From Macrotis lagotis (lineage: Eukaryota > Chordata > Mammalia > Peramelemorphia > Peramelidae), in assembly GCF_037893015.1 (NCBI RefSeq), contig NC_133660.1, positions 160,512,937 through 160,576,936 on the forward strand: 64,000 nt of DNA, written 5' to 3'. A program made the translations under genes and the position numbers. Under the pieces are notes generated by a model, which was given only the letters and a program-made list of their open reading frames with translations, was not told the origin of the DNA and searched no databases. This document shows positions 48,971 through 60,104 of the stretch, one piece after another (position 1 is the first letter of the stretch; every line of letters begins with the position of its first letter).

Positions 48971-49218
48971 ATTGTTGTTGAGTGATATCAGTCATGTCTG
49001 ACTATTTGTGATTTCGTTTGGGGTTTTCCTGACAAAGATACTGGAATGGTTTGCTATTTCCTTCTCTAGCTCATTTTACAAATGAGAAAAACTGAGGCAG
49101 ATGGGTTTAAGGAACTTGACCAAGGTCAACCTGCTAGTAAGTTTCTGAGGCCATATTTGAACTCATGAAGAAGTCTGATTTCAAGCTTATGCTCTACCAC
49201 TGAGCCACATGGCTAGCC
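48971..49218 (-). mobile_element. MAR1-type CORE-SINE
   Basis: A minus-strand full-length copy: ATTGTTGTTGAGTGATATCA, GGTTTGCTATTTCCTTCTCT, AAAACTGAGGCAGATGG, ending GAGCCACATGGCTAGCC. Confidence 0.86.
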
Positions 49219-49284
49219 AATTATTTCCTTATGGCCTATAAATGTTATGAGCTTCACAAATCTTATTTCTTTACTATTCATAGG

Positions 49285-49435
49285 TTTTGAGCTAGATAGG
49301 ACCCTAGAGATCCTTTAGACTATCATCCTTATCTTGCAACCAATGGTCAGCGTGATGGGACCAAAGTCACTTAGGAGACAGAAATGGGATCTGAACACAT
49401 CTCTTTCCCCTTTATCCCACTGACCTTCTAATCAC
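49285..49435 (-). mobile_element. MIR-type SINE
   Basis: GCTAGATAGGACCCTAGAGA, CCAAAGTCACTTAGGAGACA, CCTTTATCCCACTGACC. Confidence 0.6.
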
Positions 49436-49593
49436 AAAATAAAATAAATACATAACTTTCCAAAAGTTCTATAAATAATACTGAAGGCAAACTCAAACAA
49501 TTAGAGAATTATCTATTATTTGGATATTGGCAATTGGCCAATCTTATTCTAAACTCTTGTAAGACAAGAAGTCCTAGTATGTCCCCCTGAGGC

Positions 49594-49646
<53 letters not shown>

Positions 49647-49660
49647 TAGATATAGATATA
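49594..49660. repeat. (GATA)n microsatellite
   Basis: About 12 TAGA/GATA units followed by three TATAGA units. Confidence 0.97.
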
Positions 49661-50720
49661 AAATTAATGTAAAAATTGTCATACTAGTTTAGACTCCAGT
49701 ACTACCTAGCCCCATATTCCAACCCTGACAGTGGAACAAACACCATGTTATAAAAAGACAAAGCTTTCTTCTTTTTTCTTTGTAAACTCCCAGAGTCCTT
49801 AACCCAACTCCCATTGGAACTAACAAGTCAAATGTGAAAAAGAAGACCACATCTTCCCCTTCAACATTCTAGGGCACTCCTTTGGGAGTGATGGGATTTT
49901 TCTTTAATGTCCTAATTCTAATAAGTTTTCCTTAGTATCAATAGCCAGTTATTGTTAATATCTCCCTTTTATCAGTGCTTGACCTACTGATTAGTGCCTC
50001 CAAATCACCTAGTTAAGTAACCAAAGTTAGTTTTTACTAAGGGATATTTACTAAGAAGCTATAGGAAGAATATAAATTTCAGATCCAAGGACCTGAGCAC
50101 TCTCCTCTATCCCACCTTGGTTTCTTGGGTTAATTGAACTCTGACTTAAAAGTGTTTGCCACAAAGCTTTCACCTTCCACCAATTGCACTTCCTAATGAA
50201 GAGGAATATACAACAAATGAGTGGGATCCTGTATCTTAGCCTACATATGGTGTGTATCTACTGCTGGGCAGAGTATTTCACTCTTTGAACTGTGAGATTG
50301 GCTTGGCTGACTAGGAATTCTGATATGTACTTAATCTCTCAGACCTCTGATGGCTCTCCTAATCTTTTGAGGCTCACAAGGTCACAGCCTAATTATTTCC
50401 AACTACAATAAAAGTATAGACCCAAGAAAAGAAGCAATAGTAGTGCTTATAGTTTCCTGTCAGTTCCTGGTAAGCAAAGGACTGAAGACCTTCCTTCCCT
50501 AAAAGACCCACAGCAGCCACTCCATTTTGTTGGGCACTAGTGGAGGAAAAGGCCTGATAGCCTCAAAGGAGTTTTTTGTATGTATTCCTAGTTCCAACTC
50601 AACCATCACGTAGGCAGCCAGTCTTTAAAATTCTCATTCCTACAACAGAAAGATGAACAGACCTAAGGTCCTTCCATTACAGGTCATCACACAGGTCAGC
50701 CAGAAAAAGGTAATAGCTTT
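49661..50720. other. Unassigned intergenic DNA
   Basis: Balanced composition, no repeat landmarks. It could contain an old LTR, but no ends are visible. Confidence 0.4.
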
Positions 50721-50879
50721 GGAAGGCAGCTAGTTGGTGCAGTGGATAGAGCACCAGCCCTGGAGTCAGGAGGACCTGAGTTCAAATGTGACCTCAGACA
50801 CTTAATAATGACCTAGCTGTGTAACCTTGGGCAAGTCACTTAACCCCATTGCCTTGAAAAATCTTAAAAAAAAATAAAA
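50721..50879 (+). mobile_element. SINE, somewhat diverged
   Basis: A plus-strand copy with an AGCTAGTTGGTGCAGTGG head, an ATAATGACCTAGCTGTGTAA middle and an AAAAAAAAATAAAAG tail. I do not see a clear target duplication. Confidence 0.88.
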
Positions 50880-51084
50880 GAGTCTATCTAATACAACTGA
50901 CTATGGTGTTAGCTACACTGTGGGAAGCAGAGAGGGGAAGAGGAAGAAGGTTTCTATGCAAAGTGCACAATTATTATTCTGTAACAGACCTAGCTTTTAA
51001 TTCTGAGAGAAATGAATACTGAGTGAGCAAAATCAGCAAGCCAACACCAATGTCCTCCATTACTTCTGCATTGAGCCAGGGCTG

Positions 51085-51240
51085 TCCAGCTTGGAGGAGT
51101 CTTAGAGATCATTTAGTGGCCCAAACACATCATTTTACTAAAACGTGAGACCCAGAAATCTTAAGTGATTTGCCCAGCTTTGTGGTCAACTAGCAGCAAA
51201 ATGGGGAAATGGACACCAAGGATTTCAGTTCTCAGTTATA
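51085..51240 (-). mobile_element. MIR-type SINE
   Basis: GTCTTAGAGATCATTTAGTG, GTGAGACCCAGAAATCTTAA, TGATTTGCCCAGCTTTGTGG. Confidence 0.65.
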
Positions 51241-51464
51241 AAGCATTTTCTTCCTTTGTAGGAAGCTTTAGGAAGCTTGAGATCTTCAATTAGAGTTTGC
51301 TTCATGCCACAAGTCCAAGTCACGCATTGAGTGCTCTCTGTCAAACTAAGGGTTTTGGAGACGAGACACATAAAACGATCCCTGTTGGTATCTGTCTGAT
51401 TCTCATAAGAGCCATCACAGGGTGATTTTTCCAGATTAGCTTCTTCTCCTCACTTTTGTACTTC

Positions 51465-51570
51465 TGGTTATTTATCTGTAAAAGGGGTATTATATCTATA
51501 ACACCTACCTTACAGAGTCTTTGAGAGGCTCAGATGGATGATGTATGTACAGTGCTTTGAAAACTCAGTC
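51465..51570 (+). mobile_element. MIR-type 3' end
   Basis: TTTATCTGTAAAAGGGGTAT, CACCTACCTTACAGAGTCTT, GTACAGTGCTTTGAAAA. Confidence 0.65.
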
Positions 51571-53184
51571 ATGTAGATATAGAGACAGAGATAGAGATAT
51601 ATAGATAAATGCCAGTAATTTTTATTGCTGCTTGAAACTGGGGCAGCCTCTCTAATACATCCTGTTTAAAAGCTTCCAGTATCATTATCTGAACGTTCTG
51701 TAGTATATTGGGAAAATACAGTCTGATATCTGCAAAGCAAACCATACTAGACAAATTGGGTGGCAAATTTTCCTAACTGCTCTTAAGTTGTAATAATTGT
51801 AATTGTAATAAAGAGTATTTATTTCACAGAAAAAATGAATCTACTCATACATACCCTTTGGGATAAAGTTAAAGATTCTTATTTCCTGATTAGTCATAAG
51901 GAGGGAAAAAGAAAAAGAAGTCCTTTCAAAAAAAATAGAAAGGGGAAAAAAGGGCTTTCTGAGCTTTCAGGGCAACAATAGTAGTCATTTTGCCCTAGAA
52001 CTTCAGATTCCCTTTTTTTAAAGAAAAGATGTCTTATGAAGTACTTTGAGAGAGCAAGAATGAAAGAGGCATTTTTTTTGGTATTAGGCAATTAGAATTT
52101 AGAGCTTGAGAGCAAAAAAAAGGTAAAAATTCCGGAATTCACCGTTTGCTTCATTACAGGCTTGTCATTGTACCCCACAGGTAGCCATGTTTCAAATGTG
52201 GGTGAAGTAATCTCCAATTCATTTGTTTATCAATTCAGAAAACTCATTGTTAGGAATGAAAGGCTCTTGGCAGCAATCAGATCCTAGCCTCATAGCCAAT
52301 TCTTTAACAAGCAGAATGGGAGTGCAGTGGAATCTAGCAAAAAATAACTGGTTCCTGCCTCAAAGCCTTAGGATTCCTCAAAATTATCATTTTACCACTT
52401 GCCCCTTCTGCAGCATAAAACTTTGCTCAAAGTTGAGCTGGTGACTGGACCATTAATTCCCTAAAAACATTTCATTCCCCTTCATTGTGACATTGCATCA
52501 GGTATATTATCATAACAACGAGAGCCTTTTTTTTAAAAAATTTCATTTTGCAAAGGTGAAATATGGAAATGGGAGCATATAAGATTAATATGAGGTATTG
52601 CATCATTTAACACCAAATGATCATATCGTTTTCCCCCACAACAAAAGAAGAATGAAGCCTAATTAGGGAATAACTCAGACAGATTCTTCTACTCATCATT
52701 AGAAATGCTCTCTAATTTATTATATAGCTATAATCCATATTAAATCCAAATTAAATTAAAGTGAGAGACTATGTTAAGGCAAAGTAACATTACAAATTTA
52801 GAGTTGGAAGTCAAAAAATGGTTATGTTTATCTAACTTAATTAACAACTTAGCTCCTGTATTTGGTACACTGGAGAATAGGTCAAAAATCTACATTTTCA
52901 TTGTAGCATTTTATAATTAGAAATTATTTAATGATCTTCTGAAATCTTCCCAATTTTCAATGTTATGAAATATTGTAGGAAAAAAAGATTATCAAGGGAG
53001 TTTGGTGAAATATTCTCCCCAAAAGCTTGTTAAAAAAACAATCTGAAACTATATGTCTAAGATGATTTAGGTTAAGGACTACATGAGTCAAGATGATAAG
53101 GGAAAGTAAATTAACTTTACAGAGTCCTTCTCATCTTCTAGTTCTAGCACTAGGTTTTTCATACTATTAATAACTTTGTAATTA
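51571..53184. other. Repeat-poor stretch, candidate conserved non-coding DNA
   Basis: Apart from A runs there is no repeat signature. 52080-52520 is complex sequence (TTTCAAATGTGGGTGAAGTA, TCATTGTGACATTGCATCAG) about 9 kb upstream of IGFBP7. Confidence 0.35.
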
Positions 53185-53202
53185 TATTATTACTATATAT
53201 GT

Positions 53203-53233
<31 letters not shown>

Positions 53234-53235
53234 TG
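53185..53235. repeat. TA-rich microsatellite
   Basis: Imperfect TATATACATA units running into pure (TA)n. Confidence 0.9.
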
Positions 53236-53264
53236 AGGTAGTATGAAATAATGAATAGGTAAAT

Positions 53265-53420
53265 TGTCTTAGGTTCTGGTTGTGTGACCCTGGACAAATC
53301 ACTAAATCTCTACCTTCAACAACTCTCTAAGATTATAAATTGCTGAAGAGGCACTAATCTATATTAGCAGAGGAATTTCCTCATTGGAAGCTCTGTATCC
53401 CAATGAAATCATAGTTTGTG
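53265..53420 (+). mobile_element. THER/MIR-like SINE
   Basis: GTGTGACCCTGGACAAATCA, CAACTCTCTAAGATTATAAA, AGAGGAATTTCCTCATTGGA and CCCAATGAAATCATAG. Confidence 0.7.
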
Positions 53421-53584
53421 TCTAATGCTCTTTCCACAAAACAAATATATGAATAGACCCCATCTAAGAGATAAGATATAAATTGTAGGAAAAACCTTTT
53501 TTGTATATTTACTGAACAATGAATGGAACTTAAAACTAACTGAGGCACCTCACATTTGAGAATCTTAAACCTGAGAGGCAAATT

Positions 53585-53765
53585 GTGGCTAAAGAGGTAA
53601 ATTTTGAAGCAGGAATAACTGGGTTTAGATCTCACCTCAAATAAATTCTAGTATATAATCAGCATCACCTATAAAATGGGGAAATAATTATATAAAACCT
53701 ACCTGATAGAATTGTTGAGTTATTGTATGGGAAACACTTTATAAATGTTAAAGCATGATATATAT
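53585..53765 (+). mobile_element. MIR-type SINE
   Basis: GGGTTTAGATCTCACCTCAA, CCTATAAAATGGGGAAATAA, TAGAATTGTTGAGTTATTG and ACACTTTATAAATGTTAAAG. Confidence 0.68.
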
Positions 53766-53845
53766 ATACATTATTAAGGTGACTGGCAACAAGATGACTG
53801 AAAAGTAAAATGAAGTCATCAGGGTTTTTAAAAATACATTAATGA

Positions 53846-53990
53846 GGGCAGTTAGGTAGCCAAGTGGATAGAGCACCGGCCCTGGAGTCAGGAGTACCTG
53901 AGTTCAGATCTGGCCTCAGACACTTAAAAATTACTTAGCTGTGTGGCCTTGGACAAGACACTTAATTCCATTTGTCTTGTAAAAGCCTAA
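53846..53990 (+). mobile_element. SINE with 16-bp TSD
   Basis: A plus-strand full copy with a perfect AAAAATACATTAATGA duplication at 53830-53845 and 53991-54006. Confidence 0.92.
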
Positions 53991-54149
53991 AAAAATACAT
54001 TAATGAAAATTTTTGAAATTTATAAAACTGGATAAATAAATGGGCTATTATTTATACCACAAAATCAGGGCCTGGGGGCTCCAGATTGGAAATTCGAGGG
54101 ATAAAAGTGTTAGGTGCCCTGCTTTCTAGTGATAGCAATGGGTAGAAAT

Positions 54150-54363
54150 TTATTGTTGCCAATTCTTCCTGACCCCATTTAGGTTTTCTTGACAAAGATA
54201 CCAAAGTGACTTGACATTTCCTCCAGCTCATTTCATAGATTAGGAAACTGAGGGAAACAGGGTTATAGACTTACCAAAGGTCTAAGAAAGTGTCTGAGGT
54301 CAAATTTGAACTCAGAAACATGAGTTGAGTCCAGACTGAGTGCTCTATCCATTGCACCACTGG
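54150..54363 (-). mobile_element. MAR1-type CORE-SINE
   Basis: A minus-strand copy: GACCCCATTTAGGTTTTCTT, GACATTTCCTCCAGCTCAT, TAGGAAACTGAGGGAAACAG, ending CTATCCATTGCACCAC. Confidence 0.84.
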
Positions 54364-54379
54364 ATAGAAATTACAGAGG

Positions 54380-54565
54380 TATATTCACATTGTGTAAGGA
54401 AAAACTTTAAACAATTAGAGCTAACCAAAAATGGAATGGGCTGCCATGGTAAACAGTGATTTCTACTTCTCCCTCACTGGAGATCTTCAAACAAAGGCTA
54501 GATAATCATTAAATTCAATGACTTCTAGAAGGAAGTCAAATGAGATTCCGTGCTCCTGTAATCTG
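54380..54565 (+). mobile_element. CR1/L3-type LINE 3' end
   Basis: GGAAAAACTTTAAACAATTA, AATGGAATGGGCTGCCATGG, CTCACTGGAGATCTTCAAAC and AGGCTAGATAATCATT are diagnostic of the family tail. Confidence 0.8.
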
Positions 54566-54964
54566 CTTGGAAGAAAAAAAAAAGTAAATGTGAAGTAACA
54601 CTAGGGGGCCCTTTATTTCAAAGCACTGCCCCAAAATGATCTATTAATGTGCAAGTATACGTTATTTTTACATAGGGAATATTTCCTGAAAAGAAGCAAG
54701 CAAATTTAATTTTGGTCATTGAAATCATTTTTTCTTGATAAATTCAATTAATTCAATTAAAGATAACATAACTTCATTTCTATCCTTCCTAACATTCTAA
54801 ACTTGGGCTCTTGACCCACATTCTCAATGCTAAATTGATCCATGGACTCATTTTTAAATTGACCAGATTCAGAATTGCTTTTCAAAGAAATCCAACTATG
54901 AAGCATTTTGAAGAAAAAAATGCAGTATAAATCATAGCTCATTGATTTAATTTATAAATTTCAA

Positions 54965-55585
54965 ATTTTCATTAATGTATTTTTAAATGTATTTATTTTT
55001 ATTTTCATTTTCGTTTATTGAATAGAACAAGCATTTGCATAACTCAGTACAATAAAAAAGATGAAATGTAATGAAACTGCAAATCTACTTTGTACAATTT
55101 GCTGTTCCTTTCAAATATACAACAAAATTATTATTATCATGCAAATTTCTTTTTTCTTCTCCTCCCCCCCCAACTTGAGATGTCTTCCACTGGACACAAA
55201 AATATATATATATATATGCAAAATCTATTCTATACATATTTCTATAGCAGTTCTTTCTCTAGGGGAAGATATCTTTCTTCATATATCCTTTATAGTTAAA
55301 TTGGGTATTTATAATAGACAAAATAACTTATTTGCTCAAAGTTGTTCTTAAAACAATAGAGCTGTTATTGTATACAATGCTCTCTTGGCTCTGTTCATTT
55401 CACTCTTCATTATTTTGTGCAAGTCTTTCCATGTTTTTCTAAAATCATCAAGTTCTCCATTTTTTACAACCCAGTAGTATTCCATCAGAATCTTATACCA
55501 CAACTTGTTCAGTCATTCCCCAAATGATGGGCATCCCTGCAATTTCAAGTTCTGTGTATTTATATAAAGCAAATTGATATCAATA
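54965..55585 (-). mobile_element. L1-type 3' end
   Basis: Minus strand: CTCAGTACAATAAAAAAGAT, TTTCAAATATACAACAAAAT, GTGCAAGTCTTTCCATGTTT, CCCAGTAGTATTCCATCAGA, TTCAGTCATTCCCCAAATGA. It parallels the copy at 33805-34555. Confidence 0.82.
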
Positions 55586-56389
55586 TAGCTTTATCTTTTA
55601 TTTTTGTCCCTTACTTTAAAGTAAGCTCTGGAATCATTCCTGTTACATTTAAAAAGACAAGCTATTAATACTTTACCTCTGTAAATCGGGACTACCAGCC
55701 AAGATGGCTATATTAATTAGGTCAACTGCCCAGTTCCTAGATACCTACTCCAGCAAAACCCCAAAGTTTGATCCAGAGGAAATAGTGATCAAGAAATCCA
55801 ATGAAAAAACTACAATAAATTATTTCTTTTACTCCAGAATTAGACCAAAAGTCAGTCAGAAACCTACAAGCCAGTGGCAGCATAGGGTAGTAGCCCCCCA
55901 GCAGAACCAGAGATGGAGCAGGTAGCCTGCAAGGTTCTGTGACTAGAGGCACAGAGAGCAGAGGTTTCCCTCCCCAGTCAGAATACTCCCAGAGTAGTTA
56001 GAAAGCCCCAAGGAGAAGACCTTGAAAACCCTAGAGAATAGCAGCAGGCACAATAACCATTGAGGTGGCATAGTACCTGGACAGCTCCTAGCCTCTGAGA
56101 TCCCTAACAGTTCTGAAACACCAAAGAGAGCCCTGAAGCATCAAGTCTCTAACCCCAGAGGTGGAGAGCAACACGGGAGCCAGGCAACTCAGAGCAAGAA
56201 CAAGCAGAGTTCAAACAACCTATTCAAAAAACACAGGTAAGAGCCTAGTTCAGAAAAAAAAAAGAAGCCAAAATTCAGGAACTGAGGCTAGAGAGATAAG
56301 CATATTTAAGAAAAAGAAAAAAAGGAACTAGCCATTATAAAAAAATTATTACCGATATCTGGGGATATCCCCCAAAGAAAGAACAAGTT

Positions 56390-56541
56390 GGGGCAGCTAG
56401 GTGGAACAATGAATAGAGCATTGGCCTTGGAGTCAGGAGGACCTAAGTTCAAATCCAACCTCAGACAGTTAATAGTTAAGTAACTGCGTAACTTTGGGCA
56501 AGTCATTTAACCCTATTGCCTTGAAAAAAAAAAACAGAAAA
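56390..56541 (+). mobile_element. Older SINE, left member of a tandem SINE pair inside an L1
   Basis: A plus-strand copy with its own head and A tail but more substitutions than its right neighbour, including a changed middle (GTTAATAGTTAAGTAACTGC). The left outer duplication is at 56374-56388. Confidence 0.88.
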
Positions 56542-56709
56542 GGGGCGGCTAGGTGGCATAGTGGATAAAGCACCGGCCCTGGAGTCAGGAGTACCTGGGT
56601 TCAAATCCAGTCTCAGACACTTAATAATTACCCAGCTGTGTGGCCTTGGGCAAGCCTCTTAACCCCCTTTGCCTTGCAAAAACCTAAATAAATTAAATTA
56701 AATTAAAAA
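56542..56709 (+). mobile_element. Young SINE, right member of a tandem SINE pair
   Basis: A full copy close to the young subfamily, starting GGGGCGGCTAGGTGGCATAG and ending in an AATTA-rich tail. The bases after the tail (56710-56724) repeat the 15 bases before the left SINE (56374-56388), so one duplication brackets both elements. Confidence 0.9.
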
Positions 56710-57005
56710 AAAGAAAGAACAAGTGATTCCATAACAATTGCAAACAGAGACTCAAAGAAATAAAAAAAAAATGGATTTTCGATATAGACTACATAAATGA
56801 ACATGAAAAAATGAAGCAAAAGATTTTTTTAATCAAATAAAAGGTCTGGAAGAAAGAATTGTAAAGTGAATAAATAGCTTAGAAGAGAAAATAATAAACC
56901 TTATCTAAGAAACAAAACCCTTGAAAACCAGGTTAGAACAAAGAGAAATCAAAAATGAAAAGAAATATTAGAACATCTGCAAACTGATCTTTGACTATTA
57001 GTATT

Positions 57006-57827
57006 AGAATTGTTCTTTGTGACCACTAATTCCATGAACAATATGATTCAACAAGCATTTAACCAACAGCTACTATTTCTTATTCCTCTTGATCTTCCCC
57101 AATTCCTATCCCAGCATCCTAATAAAACCCAGTCTCAATCCTCCAGGAGCTTATCATAGAGTTGGATAGATAAAAGAGATGGGAAGTGGCCTTTGTTAAT
57201 TAACTCTATGAACTGACCTGCGGGTGGGGAAAGAAGTATAAACAGAGAGCTAGCATGGTGGATGAGTAAGCTTGAAGAGCTCCCTTTTCTGAGAGGTCTT
57301 TTCTGTTAAGTCCTTGGGAGTCTGTAAGTTGGGACAGAGTGGAAGAAGTGACTTAAGATGGACTCAAAAATGTGGAGCCTGGAAGAAGAATGAGGTATGC
57401 TTGGCTCTAAGTGATAGGTTTGTGACAATAGGGACAGAAATAACTAATGAAAAATAAAACATAAATGTACATAAACGTAGAAAGTGCTAAAGAAACCAGC
57501 ATCATAGAACCATTCCATAAGCACAGACAGGTCCATAAACCCAGCCAACCACCTTACAAATGCAAGAACAAGATGGGAGAATATGGTTAGAGAGTAGTTG
57601 GTCTGAAAAGTAACCCAGGCTTTTCATGGACTTCAACCTTAATGAATGTGTGATGACAGCCCAAAAAAATTAATGTGATCATAACCTTGATCTGCCTAAA
57701 TAAATGCATATTTTCTAGGACTATGGCTGTATACATGGGTTGGGTTTTTTTTTTACATGACATACATATTATAGCTTAGAATTTCTGATGGATAGTAGTA
57801 GTTCAAAGTATTAACTTAACAGCTAAG
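57006..57827. other. Unassigned intergenic DNA
   Basis: No recognised element after the L1 piece. Confidence 0.5.
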
Positions 57828-58049
57828 TGGTGATTTGATAGATCCACAAGCCTGGAGTCAAGAATTCAAATCCACCCTCAGACACTTACTAACTGTGTGA
57901 CCCTGGGCAAATCACTTAAACCTGTTTGCCCTCAGTTTCCTCCTCTATAAAATGAGCTGGAGAAGGAAATGACTAACCACTCTAGTATCTTTGCCAGGAA
58001 GACCCCCAAAAGGGTCATGAAGAGTCAGAAAAGACTGAACAACAATAAT
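57828..58049 (+). mobile_element. MAR1-type CORE-SINE
   Basis: A plus-strand copy: CAGCTAAGTGG head, CTAACTGTGTGACCCTGGGC, ATGAGCTGGAGAAGGAAATG, AGAGTCAGAAAAGACTGAAC and AACAATAA at the end. Confidence 0.87.
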
Positions 58050-58066
58050 TATTAAGAGTTATTTAA

Positions 58067-58212
58067 GGGGCGGCTAGGTGGCGCAGTGGATAAAGCACCG
58101 GCCCTGGAGTCAGTAGTACCTGGGTTCAAATCTGGTCTTAGACACTTAATAATGACCTACCTGTGTGGCCTTGGGCAAGCCACTTAACCCCATTGCCTTA
58201 CAAAATAAAAAA
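58067..58212 (+). mobile_element. Young SINE with TSD, next to a MAR1 copy
   Basis: A plus-strand copy with the canonical GGCGCAGTGGATAAAGCACC head. The direct repeat TAAGAGTTATTTAA lies at 58053-58066 and 58213-58226. It sits just downstream of an older MAR1 in the same orientation. Confidence 0.92.
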
Positions 58213-58226
58213 TAAGAGTTATTTAA

Positions 58227-58410
58227 GGTTTACAAATGCTTTCCTCAAAAATAGTCAGTTCAATTGTTATTACTACCATTTATAGATAATGAAATTAAGA
58301 CAGAGGCAAAGTAATAGCAAGCTAATGGTAAACATAGGAGGCAGGATTCAAACCCTAGTTTTCTGATTCCAACCCAGTGAATGTTCTTTCCACTAAACCA
58401 CAGTAATACA
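58227..58410 (-). mobile_element. MIR3_Mars-type SINE
   Basis: GTTTACAAATGCTTTCCTCA, ACTACCATTTATAGATAATG, GGCAGGATTCAAACCCTAGT, CTTTCCACTAAACCACAG. The young SINE at 58067 inserted at its edge. Confidence 0.7.
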
Positions 58411-58430
58411 CAAGGGAGATACAATTTTTT

Positions 58431-58779
58431 TTGAAAAATTTTATTTATTTTTGAATTTTACAATTTCCCCTCAATCTTGCTTCCCTCCCCTCCACCCCCC
58501 ACAGAAGGCAGTCTGTTAGTCTTTGCGTTGTTTCCCTGGTATACATTAATCTAAGTTGAATGTGATGAGAGAGAAATAATAGCCTTAAGAAAAATAAAGT
58601 ATAAGAGACAGCAAAATTACATAATAACATAACATTTTTTTTAAAATTAAAGGTAATAGTCTTTGGTCTTTGTTCAAACTCCACAATTCTTTCTCTGCAT
58701 ACAGATGGAATTCTCCATCACAGATACCCCAAAATTGTTGCACTGATGGAATGAGCAAGTCCATTAAGGTTGATCATCA
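58431..58779 (-). mobile_element. L1 3' UTR, 5'-truncated, with TSD
   Basis: Minus-strand L1 tail with ACAGAAGGCAGTCTGTTAGT, GGTATACATTAATCTAAGTT, TCTTTGGTCTTTGTTCAAAC and GCACTGATGGAATGAGCAAG. Duplications at 58415-58430 and 58780-58795 match at 15 of 16 positions. Confidence 0.88.
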
Positions 58780-58929
58780 GGAGGTACAATTTTTTAAGTA
58801 TGGAAGGTGACTGTACAGTTTTCAAATCTTACCTATGATTCACAAATTCTCAGACCTAGCTCTATTATTCATATTTAGTATGGCTTTCAGGTGATGTGAT
58901 TGAAAAAAAGACAGACTTGAGGTTACATC

Positions 58930-59115
58930 TGAGCCAGCTCCTAAGACCTTGTCAACTTCAGTACTCTACAAAACTTTCTATTCTAAAAAAAACAGCTGGA
59001 ATTATCCAATGATCATGAATAAAAGGGGAAGAGATTGTGAAAATAATGCTTTGGGGGAATTATCTGAAGACAAATAAGATAATTTATTAAAACCAGCTAT
59101 ATGTATGTGCATACA
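58930..59115. repeat. Unnamed repeat, left copy (related to 60848-61065)
   Basis: Shares ordered blocks with the right copy: GAGCCAGCT, TTGTCAACT, AATAAAAGGGGA, TGAAGACAAAT and ACCAGCT.TA.GT. Divergence is considerable. Confidence 0.5.
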
Positions 59116-59164
59116 CATACATATACATTATATAGCCATAGAATATTATATAGCCATAGAATTC

Positions 59165-59240
59165 CAGATGTCCCAAAAGTCTTAAGATGGTTTTAAGCTG
59201 TTATGAAAGCTTTTAAGCTTCATTATAACTTTTGGAACAA
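59165..59240. mobile_element. Possible mariner-like remnant
   Basis: TGTCCCAAAAGTCTTAAGAT followed by partly palindromic TTTTAAGC repeats and AACTTTTGGAACAA resembles mariner terminal sequence. Too short to be sure. Confidence 0.3.
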
Positions 59241-59678
59241 CTTTTTATATAACTTGACCCTTGATGTAAGCAGATCTCAGGTGTCTGTTGAATCCTAAGT
59301 GGGTTGGGAATTACAGTGGGGTGTACTAGGTTGAGAGTTGGCCTCAAAGTCAGAAAGATATGCACTCAAGACTTATTCAGATCCAGATAAGTCACTTCAT
59401 GTTTGAATGTTTTAGGTCAGTGTCTAAGAGGCTAAGTCTCAGAGGAAGCCTTAAGTGGCATTGGTGCTTCTTTACCAGGGAGTTTCTTACACTAGTGTAA
59501 TCCCAGGTATAGTCTGTGACTAGAGGCAGAGAGAACAGGTAAATTGTACTCAGAGTACAAAGTAAATGTTCTCAGGGATTGATAGAATTCCTTTGAAGTC
59601 ATGAACTCCACTTCACATTCAAGAATCATTCTAAATTAAAGGTAGATCTTGATGTGAAGGAGGGATAAGGGGCAGTAG

Positions 59679-59807
59679 GTGAGGCAGAGCTAAATCTCAC
59701 CTTTGATTGTGAAGGGTTGAGCCATATACCTGGCAAGCACTTATTGCATGTGCCACACGTAAGGCTCAACCCTTTACAATCAGATGTAAGGCTCAGTTCT
59801 GCCTCAC
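59679..59807. repeat. Imperfect 45-bp inverted repeat with 39-bp loop (MITE-like fold-back)
   Basis: The arm at 59679-59723 and the reverse complement of the arm at 59763-59807 match at about 37 of 45 positions, counted by hand. Both ends are anchored by perfect stretches (GTGAGGCAGA outside, AAGGGTTGAGCC inside). Weaker pairing seems to extend outward toward about 59640 and 59845. It could be a non-autonomous DNA transposon or simply a transcribed hairpin. I cannot name a family. Confidence 0.7.
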
Positions 59808-60104
59808 TTCATGCCCTGGTTTGAAGATAATTTTTTTTTAATTAAGCCTTGACTATATGTTCCTCTTTCTCTTAATGGGGAAGATGACAACAATATTTGC
59901 ATAGTAAACCTGATTGTAGAATGGAAGGTTGTCTCCTTCATACTTCTCCAACCACCCCCAAGGAAGGTTAGGCATAGTTCAGAAGGAGGTCCTTCTGGCA
60001 CTACAGCTAATTCCTCATCACTGAAGGCAGCTCTGTAAAATTCTTAAATTGCAGAACTGCATGTAACCAATCCCTACACCCATGAAATCATTAGTCCAAA
60101 CAAA

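Larger units (their letters stand above)
55690..57005 (+). mobile_element. L1 5' UTR and start of ORF1 region, interrupted by two SINEs
   Basis: Starts GACTACCAGCCAAGATGGCT, the typical L1 5' UTR opening, and continues through Gly/Arg-poor UTR sequence to an A-rich ORF1-like stretch (TAGCTTAGAAGAGAAAATAA, CTTATCTAAGAAACAAAACC) after the SINE pair at 56390-56709. It breaks off near 57005. It lies head-away from the minus-strand L1 tail on its left. Confidence 0.75.

Noticed and set aside
49594..49660. CRISPR-like direct repeats
   Set aside because: A simple GATA microsatellite in vertebrate DNA; no spacers.
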